Below the pieces are notes generated by a model. That model worked only from the letters and a program-made list of their open reading frames with translations. It did no database searches and was not told the DNA's origin. From Warburgia ugandensis (taxonomy: Eukaryota > Streptophyta > Magnoliopsida > Canellales > Canellaceae), in NCBI GenBank assembly GCA_035236585.1, contig CP141136.1:33874949-33938948 (forward strand): a DNA stretch of 64,000 nt, in the 5' to 3' direction. Positions 48,223 through 60,400 of the stretch are shown here, one piece after another. The first letter of the stretch is position 1, and each line of letters starts with the position of its first letter. The position numbers and the translations under genes are program-made.

Positions 48223-51200
48223 TGTAACTACCCGAAATTTTAAATTCTATTTTATTTTGGAAATTTTGATCTAACAGGAAGATGAATGTCTTGTACATTT
48301 TTAATTTTAGAAGTAAGAAATTATAGAAATCAAATTTGTCAGAAATACCCTCATAATTAGATTCTACTCGAAAAATGGAATGCAATGATATAAAGAACAC
48401 TAAAAACAGAGTTCAAATGAGAAAGTTACAAAACTTTTTAAGTATAAGGGTATTTTTATAATTTCATAAATAATATATTGATTAATTTCAAAATTAAAAA
48501 GGCTCAGAATTAAAAGAGGTCAATTTTTTTATAACGGCACCCCCTCTGTCTCTGACTCCATGAAAGTCAATGATCTCGCCGCCTGCGAGGAAAGTGGATC
48601 ACTAATGATAAAAGCCCTCTTCCCCCCCCCCCCCCCACATCACACTCTCCTCCATTGCATCCTCTCATCTCCCCTCTTCTTCTTCTCCCCCTTCGATTGC
48701 CATTTTCTCCAACACTAGCAACCCAATTTTTTGGCAAGCACAAAGGTACTTGCACCCACCCGAAAACCCCATCTTTCCCTCTCTTGCTCTAATTAGGTAA
48801 GCTATCTTTCCTCTCTTCCCTTTCTTTTCCAGCAAGAAGAACTTAGATCCATGCTGGATTTGCTCTCACCGGTCATAATATCACCTATCAAAATGGATAT
48901 GATGGATCTAATTGGGTGCACGCTCAAGTGGGACCCCAAAACCCTAAAAAGTGTGAAAACAGTGCATTTTTGGCATATCCTAGACATTGATCAAGACTAG
49001 AATGATCACATGGTCTAGATTGGACTGTCTCATCTTGGTCGCTGTGATCGGTGGCCAGGACGCCCATTGTGATGCGTGACAACGACGTCCCATTCCTTGT
49101 GCGTGGGTCCACGTGCGGGCTAAGCACAGCGCACCCATGACACGTAGGCATCTTGCCGATAGTGATGCATCTTTTTCTATATTAATTAATCAGGATTAAT
49201 CCTAACCATTAAAAATGACATGAAATGGAAATAAGGAGCTATGTAAGCTCAATTAATAATCATGAAGGTCCACTAGAATCGTATCGACAATGTGGACCTA
49301 AATATATAATAAATTTTAGTACTATAGAACAATTTTAACTTATTATGGCTCAGAAACCATAGGAATCTCATAAATCTATAAGATCAAAGATGATTAGATA
49401 TTAGGAAGTGATGCATTGGATGATCTAGTAGATCAATATACCCATGTCAACCTTGAAATAAGGACATTAACCCTTGAATCATAAATCTAACCATTCAAAT
49501 CAAATATGATTCAGATATAAGAATCGCGACAAGCAATCTGAGAGATCTGACCTTTTATTTGCAAAATCTTGATGACACAAATGTTATTGAGGGAAATCTA
49601 ACCATTAATGTTAAATCTTTAAGTAAAAGATCTAGTCTGAAAATGTGCTATTTAATGATTGATAGCCTAAAGGATGGATCTGACCCTTGAATTGCAATGA
49701 ATCTCAATTTAACAGAATTGCACCCTAATTATCCTCCAAGTAGGTGTGATCTATGATGGATTAGGGTTTTGTTAGACCTATTAGAACATTGATCATTGAT
49801 TGGTGAACTAATAAGATAGATCCAACCATACGTTATTTAAGATCTCTAAATATTAGTTCTAAATGTCAATCCAAGGGTGAAGGCCCATTAGTATAACCTC
49901 TTACTATTGATTTGTGGTATGAAATGGTAGATCTATATATAGATCAATTCTGATCTAAGAGGAGTGAGCCACTGATGACACAATGGAAATTGATAGATAG
50001 GATCATGGTCTAAATAGATAATCTAGGCTGTTGATCTGTAAATCTAATTAATGATTGATAGAGAATAGAAAATAATACTTGTATCTTTATGCTTAAATTA
50101 TATCCAGGACCCCACAAAGGCCTTGAAGGAGATCCATGATTCGAATTGAAGAGAAACACGAATAACACCTAAGTGACATCCTTGAGATAGTTAGTTTGAT
50201 GCTACTCAGTTTTCAACTGAATTCCAAGACCTAAATGATTTACTTGCAACTATTTCTATGTTTAGCATGATTTTGAAATGATATTGAGATATGGTATTCT
50301 TATAATGAGCTTGCAAATTATTCTCATTATTCATGTCCTTGATTGAAAATGCTATTGCTTATATCCTTCATGGACAATTTTATATTTGCATTACTTGCAT
50401 GTTTTAAAGTAAGTTGCATGAATTACATGATCTATGATGATTGAGTTTTAGAATAAATGTATACACATATATCTCTTTATCAGGCTAGTGAGCCTGGTGG
50501 GCACTATGCTAAGGGGTTGTTAGTACGGGATTGGCCTCCAAGCCTCTAACTACCAAAGGTGGTAGGTATCATTTCCCAAAGTGGCACTTGTCCTTTTCTC
50601 AACTGCTATGGTATGGGACAACCAATGGAGGTGTTCACAGCACCCTTTTCGAGACATCCATAATCGATCGTGGAGGCTATGGCGACTGGTCTCTGGATAT
50701 AGGAGACACACAATTTCATATTGGTCTGGTTGTAAGCATAGTGGGCCCTATGATTTCTATTTTAATATCACCATACACGGTGCATTGAGATGGTCTTAGA
50801 CAAGTACTCGTGACCAGTCGACTGATGTGTTCGCCGAGATACCCACGTTCATAAAAACTGTCGTAAGGTTGAGATATCTAGCATCGGGTTTTATCAATTA
50901 CTACTTTAAGAAGTTAGTAATATTTATATTGTTATTGATCAGTTGATTTTGTTGAAAATATTATTATTTGAAATATATGTGCAAATGATTTATGCATGAA
51001 TACTTATGTTTATCTAAGATGATAGCATGATTTTATCACATAAAAAACCCTTTTTAAATTTATACATGTTACATGCCGTGTTTTTGAATTAGTAGCATTA
51101 AATCACCGACTGAGTATGTTAAAAACTCAAAAAGATATATTATTTTTACATATCCGCTCTAACAGGATTAGGAGAAAATATCAGGAACTCATTTTGGACA

Positions 51201-51310
51201 TGTATATGTAATTATTATAGTTGGACTATAAGCTGTGACTGGCTAGATCTGGGATGTATATGTAATTATTACAAAGAATATCCAAGAAACTACAGTTTTT
51301 TTTAATGTTG
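48223..51310 (+). mobile_element. Tekay-type LTR (plus), right end not found
   Basis: Begins TGTAACTACCCGAAATTTTA. Contains GGCACCCCCTC (48536), a 15-C run (48622-48636), the block GGGCACTATGCTAAG … GGATTGGCC (50496-50535) and the segment GACTGAGTATG (51107). These appear in the same order as in LTR A. The 3' terminus with primer-binding site was not found. The alignment fades near 51310, so the right end is approximate. The 75-codon frame at 48924-49151 lies in the LTR. Confidence 0.65.
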
Positions 51311-52170
51311 AATGTGCCATGTGCTTATATCGACTTGTTATGTTTCCTTTGATCAAAGTACATTTTTCGCTTGCTAGACTCATTTAATCTACATGGTTTT
51401 TGGACAAACGTAAGAAGTCGAAGAAATCAGATGAACAGTGGGAATCAGCCAAAAGGTGAGACCCTTCATGCAAAAGTGGGGCACTATGTGAAATCAACCA
51501 CATGGCAGACTCTATAATAACATTCCAAGCAACAAATTTGAAGTTTCATGAATTAGCAACACATGCCTTAATAACTCTGATTACGGGACTTTAAGAACCA
51601 TAAATAATGATAAGGAGTTTTAATTGCTTTCAGGAGTTGCTTTACTGCTCGTTCTTATTTCTAATTTGTTTTTATGCAAGTATCTTTTGCTTAAATGAAG
51701 TGGATCAACCAAGCCATCAATGGCTTGGTTGCCATCCAAGAAGTCATCGAGATTGACCTGGTAGGCCATCACCTTTCAATTTTTAAGATAGTTGTTTCCC
51801 AATGACACAATTGTGGTCTCCTAAGCATTAACCAAAGTAGAAAAAGTAAAGGGAATATTACTATACCCACCTGTAGAGAAGTTGAGAACTTTGATATTGA
51901 CCTAATTTAATGCAGTTTCATTGGATGGAAGGTCCCTAGTATTTCTTAGCAAAGGTTTTTAGTGTAGAAGTTTAAAAAATTTCAAGAAGTTAACAGAAAT
52001 TCTATAAATTCTTTCATAAAAATAAAATTAAAAAGAAGATGAAAGCATAGAATTTGTAAATGGCAACGTCAAGGTTTTTATTAGCTTATACCCAAGAAAA
52101 GATGCAATCATAGAGTGATGAGTGGGGCATAGAATTTGTGAATGTCAATGCAAAAGTTCTTATTTGAGTA
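51311..52170. other. Unassigned stretch with a 38-bp direct repeat
   Basis: Includes a diverged relative of the MBF1c-upstream repeat at 51461-51490. GCATAGAATTTGTAAATGGC (52045) recurs as GCATAGAATTTGTGAATGTC (52127), each followed by a related 18 bases. No gene was found. Confidence 0.5.
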
Positions 52171-52260
52171 GGAGCACCTAGTCTAGTGGTAAGGTGCATT
52201 GATCCACAACCAGTGGTTGTAGGTTAAAATCAACTAAACAACCAATTCTGAATAAGAAGA
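52171..52260 (+). repeat. tRNA-like SINE head or tRNA-derived pseudogene
   Basis: GGAGCACCTAGTCTAGTGGT followed by AAGGTGC has the spacing of a tRNA acceptor end plus A box (TAGTCTAGTGGTAAGG at 52179-52194). GTGGTTGTAGGTTAAAATC has a decayed B box (GGTTAAAATCA at 52222-52232), about 30 bases further on. No cloverleaf can be closed, so this is not a working tRNA. It is most simply the pol III promoter region of a plant SINE, with the body ending somewhere before 52340. Confidence 0.6.
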
Positions 52261-52343
52261 GGACATCTAGGGCTAAATTAATGTTATAATATTTCTAAGC
52301 AGCTTGAGTATATTTATACCATACATAAAAGAAACTCCAGGGG

Positions 52344-55110
52344 TGTAATGACCCGGGTTTTCTCATGCATTTTTAAATGCAATGTCTAATTTCCTAAGGC
52401 GGGATGCATCCCTATTTGAAAACCATTTTATAAAAACCATACAATGCAGCGGAAAACCTTTAGTTTTAAACTCATTTTTGAAAACGCCGAGTGTCAATTG
52501 CTTTCACAACAACTAAGGTAGTTTTTGAAAAACTTCCGAAATCATAAATGTTTTTCCCCAGGTCTTTCCAGTCACGATGCAGAGCCCAACTGTAACTAAG
52601 TACAAACACATGTCCAAAGGGTTGAGAGTTTACTTACATGTGTATTTGTTTCCTTTTTGGATTCACTTGCTCATAGCACTAACATAGATGTCCTCTTTTT
52701 GTGAGTGAAGCTGTCCTGAACCATGATACATACGGACGTATCCTGTCCTTGAGTACTTACTGATGTCTGAAAAATGTTAAGGATTGGGTGAGTATATAAT
52801 ATACTCAGTAGGGCCTATCACTACTAGTTTTATAAATGCATGAGATGTTTCAAAATCATATGCTCATTCAAAACATGCGTATGGTTGAATACTCGAGTTC
52901 AATATCAGTATAAGAATCCATAATCAACTGAAATTCAAAATATGCGTATGTTTGAATACTCGCGTTCAACATCAGTATAAGAATCCATAATCAACTGAAA
53001 TTCTTATAACTTAAAAGATCACATAATCCAAAAGTGAAAGTATCATATATATGATGACATCATGATATGCAATAGATGCCTCATGGAGTCCAACTCACGG
53101 ATCTTTAGTATGGTATGGTCGACCAACCTCATATCATGCTATATGAAATGCACATAACTCATCAAACCATAGGGTCCACTATGCCCACTACCTCCTCGCC
53201 GTGTGGTCCCCGGGTACCTGAGGACACTTGATCATAGCCTCCACGGGGCCTATGACACACCGACCCAGTGCCGTGACACCAGTGGTAGCCCCCTGTACCA
53301 CATGCAGTCGACGTAGGGACTTGCCTCTTTTTGGGCGTGGTACCCATCCACCTATTAGTGGTAGAGGCCGGGTGGCCAACCCGGACCCCTCGGCATAGCA
53401 CCCACGGGCTTACTTGCCCAAATCACATAAGATAAGTCAAAACCTTTTGTTAAAACTTGTCCTCTTTTGGGTCCCTCACAACTACTAGGCCCTCGGCACT
53501 CCAGCATCTTTTGGCAACCCTCAAGGACATGCAATCTTTGCAAGTACGTAAATCATGCAATGCATGCACTTGTTTGCAACACATGTATGTGCATAATGTA
53601 TATGCAGTCATTCCAAAACATGGCTATATACAAAGCATTTAACATGCATGCTGAATTTATTCATACAAATCACATGCAAATCATGTCATATATCTAAAAC
53701 ATATGTTCTCAAATAACAATAGTTCTTTTAAAAGAATCTAATAGTGATAGAGCACCTACCTGACTAGGTCGCGTTAACCCTCTTGTCCTTGTACGCTCCT
53801 GAACATGGTTTGGGGACTCAAGGTTAGTTTAACCTATCTTTGATGGGTTTAGAGTAGTTGGGTCTTATTACTTAGGCATTAGGGGTCCATCCCTATGCCT
53901 ATGGGTGTCCTAAGGTCCTGATTGGGCCTTGGTATCCTCAGTTTTCCAAAGTTCTAGTGGCCACGTGCCACCATCCTATTCTAAGGGTCATGCCTACCTT
54001 TTATTGGGCCTTGATCAGAGATTTTATGGTTTGTATGTGTCCATGTCATCGATACGGACATAACGCCTTTTGCGGCACCTCAATCGGAGCTCTAGATCTC
54101 AAGTTATAAGCGTTTTAGTGTCCTATGTACATAGAGTCTTTAAAGACAAAAAGTCGGAATGCTAGGGCGCTGCGCGTCTGTGTCATGCGCCCTGCTTCCT
54201 TAACAACCAAAAAAAAATGACGCTTTGCTAGTGCGCTACGCCTCTGCGGCGCGCGCCTCAGCGGGCGCGTTTGTAGACGCGCGAGACTTTCTCAGGCGTT
54301 TTCCTCTTTAGCGGGAGTGTCCACGGACGCGCCCGTTGGTTTTCTCTTCAGACGCGTTCGACGCGTCTCGTCTGGAGCGGGCCGTCTCCGTTGTTGGGGG
54401 ACCGGGGCATCCTTGGGATGCCCTGGTTTGTCCCTGAGGAACTAGTGCGGCCCTAGGGACGTCCCAGGGTCCTTGGTGACTCCCTAGAGACCTATTCCCC
54501 ATGGATTTTTATGCAAAAACCTAGGGAAACCGAGCCTAGGACTGTGGGTGAGATGGGCTTGGGGATTTTTTGTGCGTACCTGCTTCGTGGGTGGTTTTCT
54601 CTCCACATTTTTTCCTCTTGGTCACTGCTCCGTGATGGGTTTTCTCCAAGGCTTTTGGGCTGCCATTAGAGGCACCCAAGAGCTCTATTTATAGGGCTTT
54701 TAAAGAGGGTTCTAGAGGGTTTCTAACCGCCTTTGAATGGCAGTGGGGAATCCTCTAGAATGGCGGTGGTTTCTCCTTGAAACACCGTCGTTCCAGAAAC
54801 CTCTAAGAGGTTGAAGACGACGGGGTGCCCGTACCAAAACGAGCACCTGTGTTTTTCAAGTTAAGTTGTTTTGTGAAATTTATAGTTTTGCCCCTGAACT
54901 TCAAAGGGCCATATCTTGCTCATTTTAACTCCGTTTTGGGTGATTTTGGTCTCGTTGGATTCCTTTTTTTGAGACGCATCTAATGGAACCACTTTTGGTA
55001 CCAAATTCCTGGGTTTAATCAAGGTGACTAGTGAAATGACCAAAATGCCCTTATCTTTAAAACTGAACTTTTTATGGGCTTTTAATATTACAAAAATTGG
55101 GGTCATTACA
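52344..55110 (-). mobile_element. Solo Tekay-type LTR with AGGGG target duplication (minus)
   Basis: TGTAATGACCCGGG at the left and GGGGTCATTACA at the right, with AGGGG at both 52339-52343 and 55111-55115. Length is 2767 bp with no internal region, so it is a solo LTR left by recombination between two LTRs. Orientation comes from the minus-strand conserved block at 53369-53410 and from the right end, whose complement matches the LTR start at 57488. A CpG-rich stretch (54160-54480) survives. Small frames at 53162-53543 and 54308 lie in the LTR and have no support. Confidence 0.95.
52789..52807. repeat. Palindrome in solo LTR
   Basis: TGAGTATAT-A-ATATACTCA, perfect 9-base arms around one base, at the place of the inverted repeat 19850-19871 of LTR A. 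Confidence 0.8.
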
Positions 55111-55115
55111 AGGGG

Positions 55116-55941
55116 TCAACTATCGACCAACTTAGGGGAGTGATATTAGTGTATTATCTCATAGTTTGTGGTGTGTATTTTAGGTTAAAAAAGAAACTCA
55201 CAGAAACACTAACCATATGTTTATCTCATGAAAGGAATTAAGGAAGCAATAAAGGTGCAAAAGTGGAAAAATGGGCCCCTCTTCATTTCTTCCTAATCAC
55301 GAAAGTTCACCCTTTTCTGTCTCAAGAACGAATTATGCAATAATTAAGATGAAGTTTGTTAGACTTTTGGATAGTAAAAGGTCTTTGTAGTCTACCCGAG
55401 GTTGTAATTACAAAATTTTGAACTTTATCTTTTGATGTTTTACTTACTTGTAAAAGATGATATTGGTTTTAGTTGACAAAGTTAAGGAGATGGGTAGTGC
55501 TACTATATGTATGGATAAAATGCTAATAATTAGTCATTGATGCACTTTGCTTATCCAAGAGTTTTTGGAAATTAATGTTGATATGGGATTCACCAATTTA
55601 ATGATAAACTTCAAAATTATCCTTGTGAGAAGAACTCACCCTAGGAGGAGTTGGACTAACTTGGATGATATTTTATTGAGAAATTTCTTAAATCAACAAT
55701 ATTTGATAGGGTCAAATGTGATGTTGATAATCATTAAGTGAACACTAGAACATTCTGCTCCAAGTCAATGATTTAAAAACATAAATAAATTAACAATTTA
55801 GTGTTCATGATGTCTTGTTTCTTGGTTTGAAACACATAGCTATATTAGATTGAAAAGTAATACACACACAAATAATATCTTAAACATTTGGAGTTCCATA
55901 TAGGTCTTCACATGTACTAGCAATGAGCGTGCATGATGTGC

Positions 55942-55984
<43 letters not shown>

Positions 55985-56803
55985 GTACTCTTTGAAGTTG
56001 GTCTATCCAGGGTGAGATGCAGAACTCTAGTGGCTTTTGCTGTACTTGGTCAACGTGATCCTGCGAGCATGTTTTGTTAGGGGTTAAGCAATCATCTTCT
56101 ACAATACCATCTCTAAGTTTAGAGATTCTACGTGTGGAGCTTCAACAATGAGCATCTTCAGTTTGGTGGAGTTTCGAACATCATCTTTGGCCCATTCCCT
56201 CAACCACATAATTGTAGGTAAGCCTCAATCAATTTTGAAACTAGGTTTTCCATGCCTAACAATTTCTATCTTTTAGGGGTTTTGAGCAATCAGTTTTTCA
56301 ATGGAATATAGTTCAAATTCTCCATTTTTTAGGGCCTCTTTATGTTTGAAGACATTAAAGGAGTTAGTATTGGTACATTTTCCTTTTTTCTTTTTTATGA
56401 ATTCTAGAATGTATGTGTGGTTATTTTACTTTGATCTATGCATGTGAAGTTTTGACTACCTTATATTGGGGTATTTTACTTTGATTTATGCATATGGTCT
56501 TATTTGTTTACTGTCATGCTACGTTTGGGTTTATCTAATTGGGTATTTTTTGTTGTTGATGTTGTACTTTGTTTTGTATAGATGATTTTGCAACCTTGGC
56601 ATGGTTTATTTACTTAAGTTAAAGCAAATTTTCTTTATGCATATAGATTTATGTGCTAGTATATTATATGTTAGTCTTTAGAATATAATAAAACACTACG
56701 AGAGGAGTTATCTAATATACTTTAACTTGACAAAGTCTTCTATGTGTTTGAGTGTACTAGTATATTGTGTATTGTACTGTATTGTTGGAATGTATGTGAT
56801 TAT
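55116..56803. other. Unassigned region with (GA)n microsatellite
   Basis: A 37-base GA run at 55944-55980. Around 56030-56225 the composition is less AT-biased, and a short frame starting at 56151 runs into TTGTAGGTAAGCC, which resembles a splice donor. No partner exon or protein family was recognised. Confidence 0.35.
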
Positions 56804-57487
56804 TGTTAAGTGTTTAATTTTGGCCAAAATACCCTAAATTTTGAATTTAATTAGATCATCTAACTAATTAATTTTCTAATTTTTAGATAAAATATGAATT
56901 TTAGCTCCAATTGACCATCTAACCATTGATTTGTAAAATATAATGGTTAGATGATTGTCAAAGATAATCAAAGGTGTAATGTACATTTTAGATGACTATA
57001 ATTTGGTCATGTGTTTTGTAGATCAACCAAAATAGGTTTTGATAGCTCATATCAAAATTCAATGGTGCAGACCATCCTAAAGGGCATTGAATGGTTGGGA
57101 TCAAATCAATGAACTAGATCGCTCACAAGGCAAAACAAAATAATAAGAAACTCATGAAAAGGAAACACCCAAAGAGGAAGGCATTGCCTAACATGGACTT
57201 GAAGGAAAGTGGGAAAAAAATAAATTTAGAAGGGAAATGAAATTAGAAACTTAGGAAGTTATATAAAAGAATAAGGAAGTTCTTCACGAAGGAGAGCTAC
57301 AGGAAGACCGACCATTCCCCTTTCTCTTTCACTCTCCCTTCTCTCTTTCGCGCTCGCTCTCTTCCCCATCAGCGCACCCCCTCTCTACTCCCTTCTCTAG
57401 CACATCGTTCTTTTTCTCCCCCATCTCTCTCTCATTCCCTCTGTCACGTCGGCAACACCAGCCCCTCTATCTTTTATTCTTTGTCTT
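56804..57487 (+). mobile_element. Possible F2-related LTR fragment (plus)
   Basis: TGTTAAGTGTTTAATTTTGG at 56804 resembles the F2 LTR start TGATAAGTGTCTAATTTTGC, and a TATA-like TATATAAAAG (57259-57268) precedes a CT-rich stretch (57300-57470). The similarity beyond the first 35 bases is weak. It would be cut by the LTR at 57488. Confidence 0.35.
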
Positions 57488-60400
57488 TGTAATGACCCTG
57501 AATTTTTGTAACTTATTAAGGCAAATTAAATTTTTAGAAATTCTGGGCTGGAATATTAGGTTATTGAAAATTCTCTTTTTATTGAGATTATATCATGAAT
57601 TAAAATATATAAATTAAGAATGTACTTGGAAAACTGATTTAAACAACATTAAGTACGTTCAATTCTGAGTTAAAATGAAAATTCCTTAATTTTCTCCATT
57701 TAGGGGCAAAATGGTAATTTTACCTATATTCCATATCCAAGAAATAAGACCTCAATATTCAGGAAGTACATAGAAATACGATTCCAACGCCACTAAGTAC
57801 GCCGATTCGAAGTCTCGGACAAATAATGCCTATTTTTCTCCAATTTTAGAGTTATAAGGGCAAAAACTGCCTTTTACATAGTGGGGCCCACAAAGTACAA
57901 CGTTCTAGAAGCAACAATAATTGCTCAGTGCATTATTGCTGGTAGTGGAGAATGTAGTGGAGATTGTAGTGGAGAATGGAGAATGCACTTGTAATAAAAA
58001 AATCTAAAGTAATAAAATATCTTATTAAAAGAAATGATAAAAAATTCAAATTTGGCTATAAATATGTCCCAAAATTTTTCAAAATTTTCACAACCTTAAC
58101 CACGAAATTTCCAAATCTTCCTTGGAGTTTCAGCCCCAAATTCTCATTCATCCCTCCCCAATCTCTATTTTTCTTATTTCTCTCTCCTCTTTCTAAGTGG
58201 AACAAGAGACCTAAATTCAATTAGGCACTCCTGTTCCAGGAAGAATCTGATCAATTCCACCGTCCATAACCTCCTACACTACATTATATACAAAATCCCC
58301 AAATCAATTTCAAGATCCAACGGTTCCAACAACAGAAAACTACAAAAAGGTAGACAATCGGGCTATATTATCATCAACCGGTAATTCTCTCAAATTGAGC
58401 ATCAAATATATGTTTTTTCTCCAATCAGGTAGGTGGAATTACTTCCCATTCATATTTATTATGTTTTAGTGTAATTTTTATTTTTCTGTAATTTAATTTG
58501 AATGAAAAATGGTAAAAATAAAGTAAATACCAGCCCCTTCAAATTATGGTGATAGAGAGCTCAGATGGAAATTCTGAGCTTTCTAATCAATCCAGAAGGG
58601 TCAAAACCCCTAGGGTACAATTTTCAAGAAAATCTAACAAGGTTTGGACCCTCAATTGAGAGAGATTAATTCTGGTGGGCCCAGATCAAATCTAGACCCT
58701 AAGAACGGCTGAAAACTTCAATTTAAGATTGTGGAGTCATATGAACTCCAAATTGAGATCAGAAAGAAGCTATGGAAAGCTTGTAATGTCTAGTTTCTAA
58801 TGAAGTCATAATATTTCTAAAAATTATATCTGTATTTTTCTGTATTTTTTAAATAAGTGTCCAATTTCTAAGATCTTCAAGATCTGAGGTGATCAGATCT
58901 TGGAAATTTATTTTAGTGATGATATAATAATGTAATAAAGTAATATCTATGGTTAATTTGTACAGATCTTGGATAAAATAGGGGATCTACCCTTTATGGT
59001 AGAAAAACCCTAAAAAAAAAAAAAAAATACAAAGGGACCCACTTGATCAATGAGATCAAGTATGATCAGATCCTTGGGATGGATTAAAGGGATGATATTA
59101 TGATGGAATCCAGTTAGATCATGGATGAAATGCATGACAAAATCAAGTGGATAAGATTTTTTGGATCTTAATGGATTAAAAGCCCTAAAGGTAATTAAAA
59201 CCCTTAATCTAAAGGAAAACACCTAAGATCTAATGGTTGGATCATATTTAAAGGTTTATAATAATCTTAATAAAATTAGTTTAATTGTCTTTTTATTGGA
59301 TATATAAGTTTAAATGTGATTTATGTTTTAAGTTTTAATTGTCTTTTATTGGATATAGAAGTGTAAATGTGATTTATGTTCTAAGTTAGAAAGTATGATA
59401 GTGTAATCTTTAAATTTTAGTATGATATGCCCTAAATGAGTAATTTGTTAGTAGATTTGATTATCTTAGGATCATGTTAGTGTAAATTAGGATTTAAATA
59501 TGATTTCATTATGATAGAAGATGTGTTTCATAACTTAGGATCATGTTAGTTTTATTTCACTAGCTTAAGTTATATTCACAGAAGAATGTTAGTATATAGT
59601 TGTTAAATTTATATTTGATTTATGCTTTCAAGTTGATGATTTACTTATTGTCATATTTAATTCAATTGTTAAGTAATTGTTAAGATATATGAGCATAAAT
59701 CACCAAAAATGTGAACTAATGAAATATAGAAATTCATGGACAACTAAGATGAATGAATGATTTTGACTTAGTAAGGGCTATAGTTAGTAGGACAATATAA
59801 GGAATGATTTGTCATTTCCTTGGCCCAAAATAGGAAAATAATGAACATCCATGGATGACATTGTGCATATCCATGGAAATTAATTAAAATCAATTAGAGA
59901 AGGGACTTAAGGTAAAGAGCTCATAGGAACCTTATCAAAGGTTGAGCTAGTACCACTCCAAGGGACTCGAACATTGTGGTTATAGGGGTATACAAGAGCC
60001 AAGTGCTTTTCCCTCACCTCCCGTTGACGTAAGAGAGGTCTAAACGCCTCCTTACATGAGGGTTGTATTAACTACTTTTTAAATAGCAGACTTTAACCGT
60101 AAGTACTAGTCATCCCGAAATAAGGAGGAGTTGTCTAGTAATAGGAAGAAATAAATTATCTTCAACCAAGTAAGACACTAACTGGTTGAATAATAATAAG
60201 AACATAAAAGATAGCAAATTATCTAATCCTAATAAAAATAGTAAGTAAGATAAGGATGATCAAACAAGATGAGATCTTGTATGATAAAAACAATAAAGAA
60301 AAAGAAACACCAATGTAGATTAGAGTGTTTATGTATGATATAGATAGTATTTGTATAGATGATATTAAACCCTTAGACATATGATATTTAAAGGAAGAAA

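Noticed and set aside
52171-52240. Functional tRNA gene
   Set aside because: The acceptor and T stems do not pair and the B box is decayed, so I call it a SINE-like or pseudogene sequence.
53162-53543. Overlapping minus-strand frames of 62-79 codons
   Set aside because: They fall in the conserved GC-rich block of the solo LTR and are not kept open in other copies.
56151-56225. Possible small first exon with splice donor (…GTAGGTAAGC)
   Set aside because: No downstream exon or protein similarity recognised; GTAAG occurs often by chance. Transcript data would be needed.
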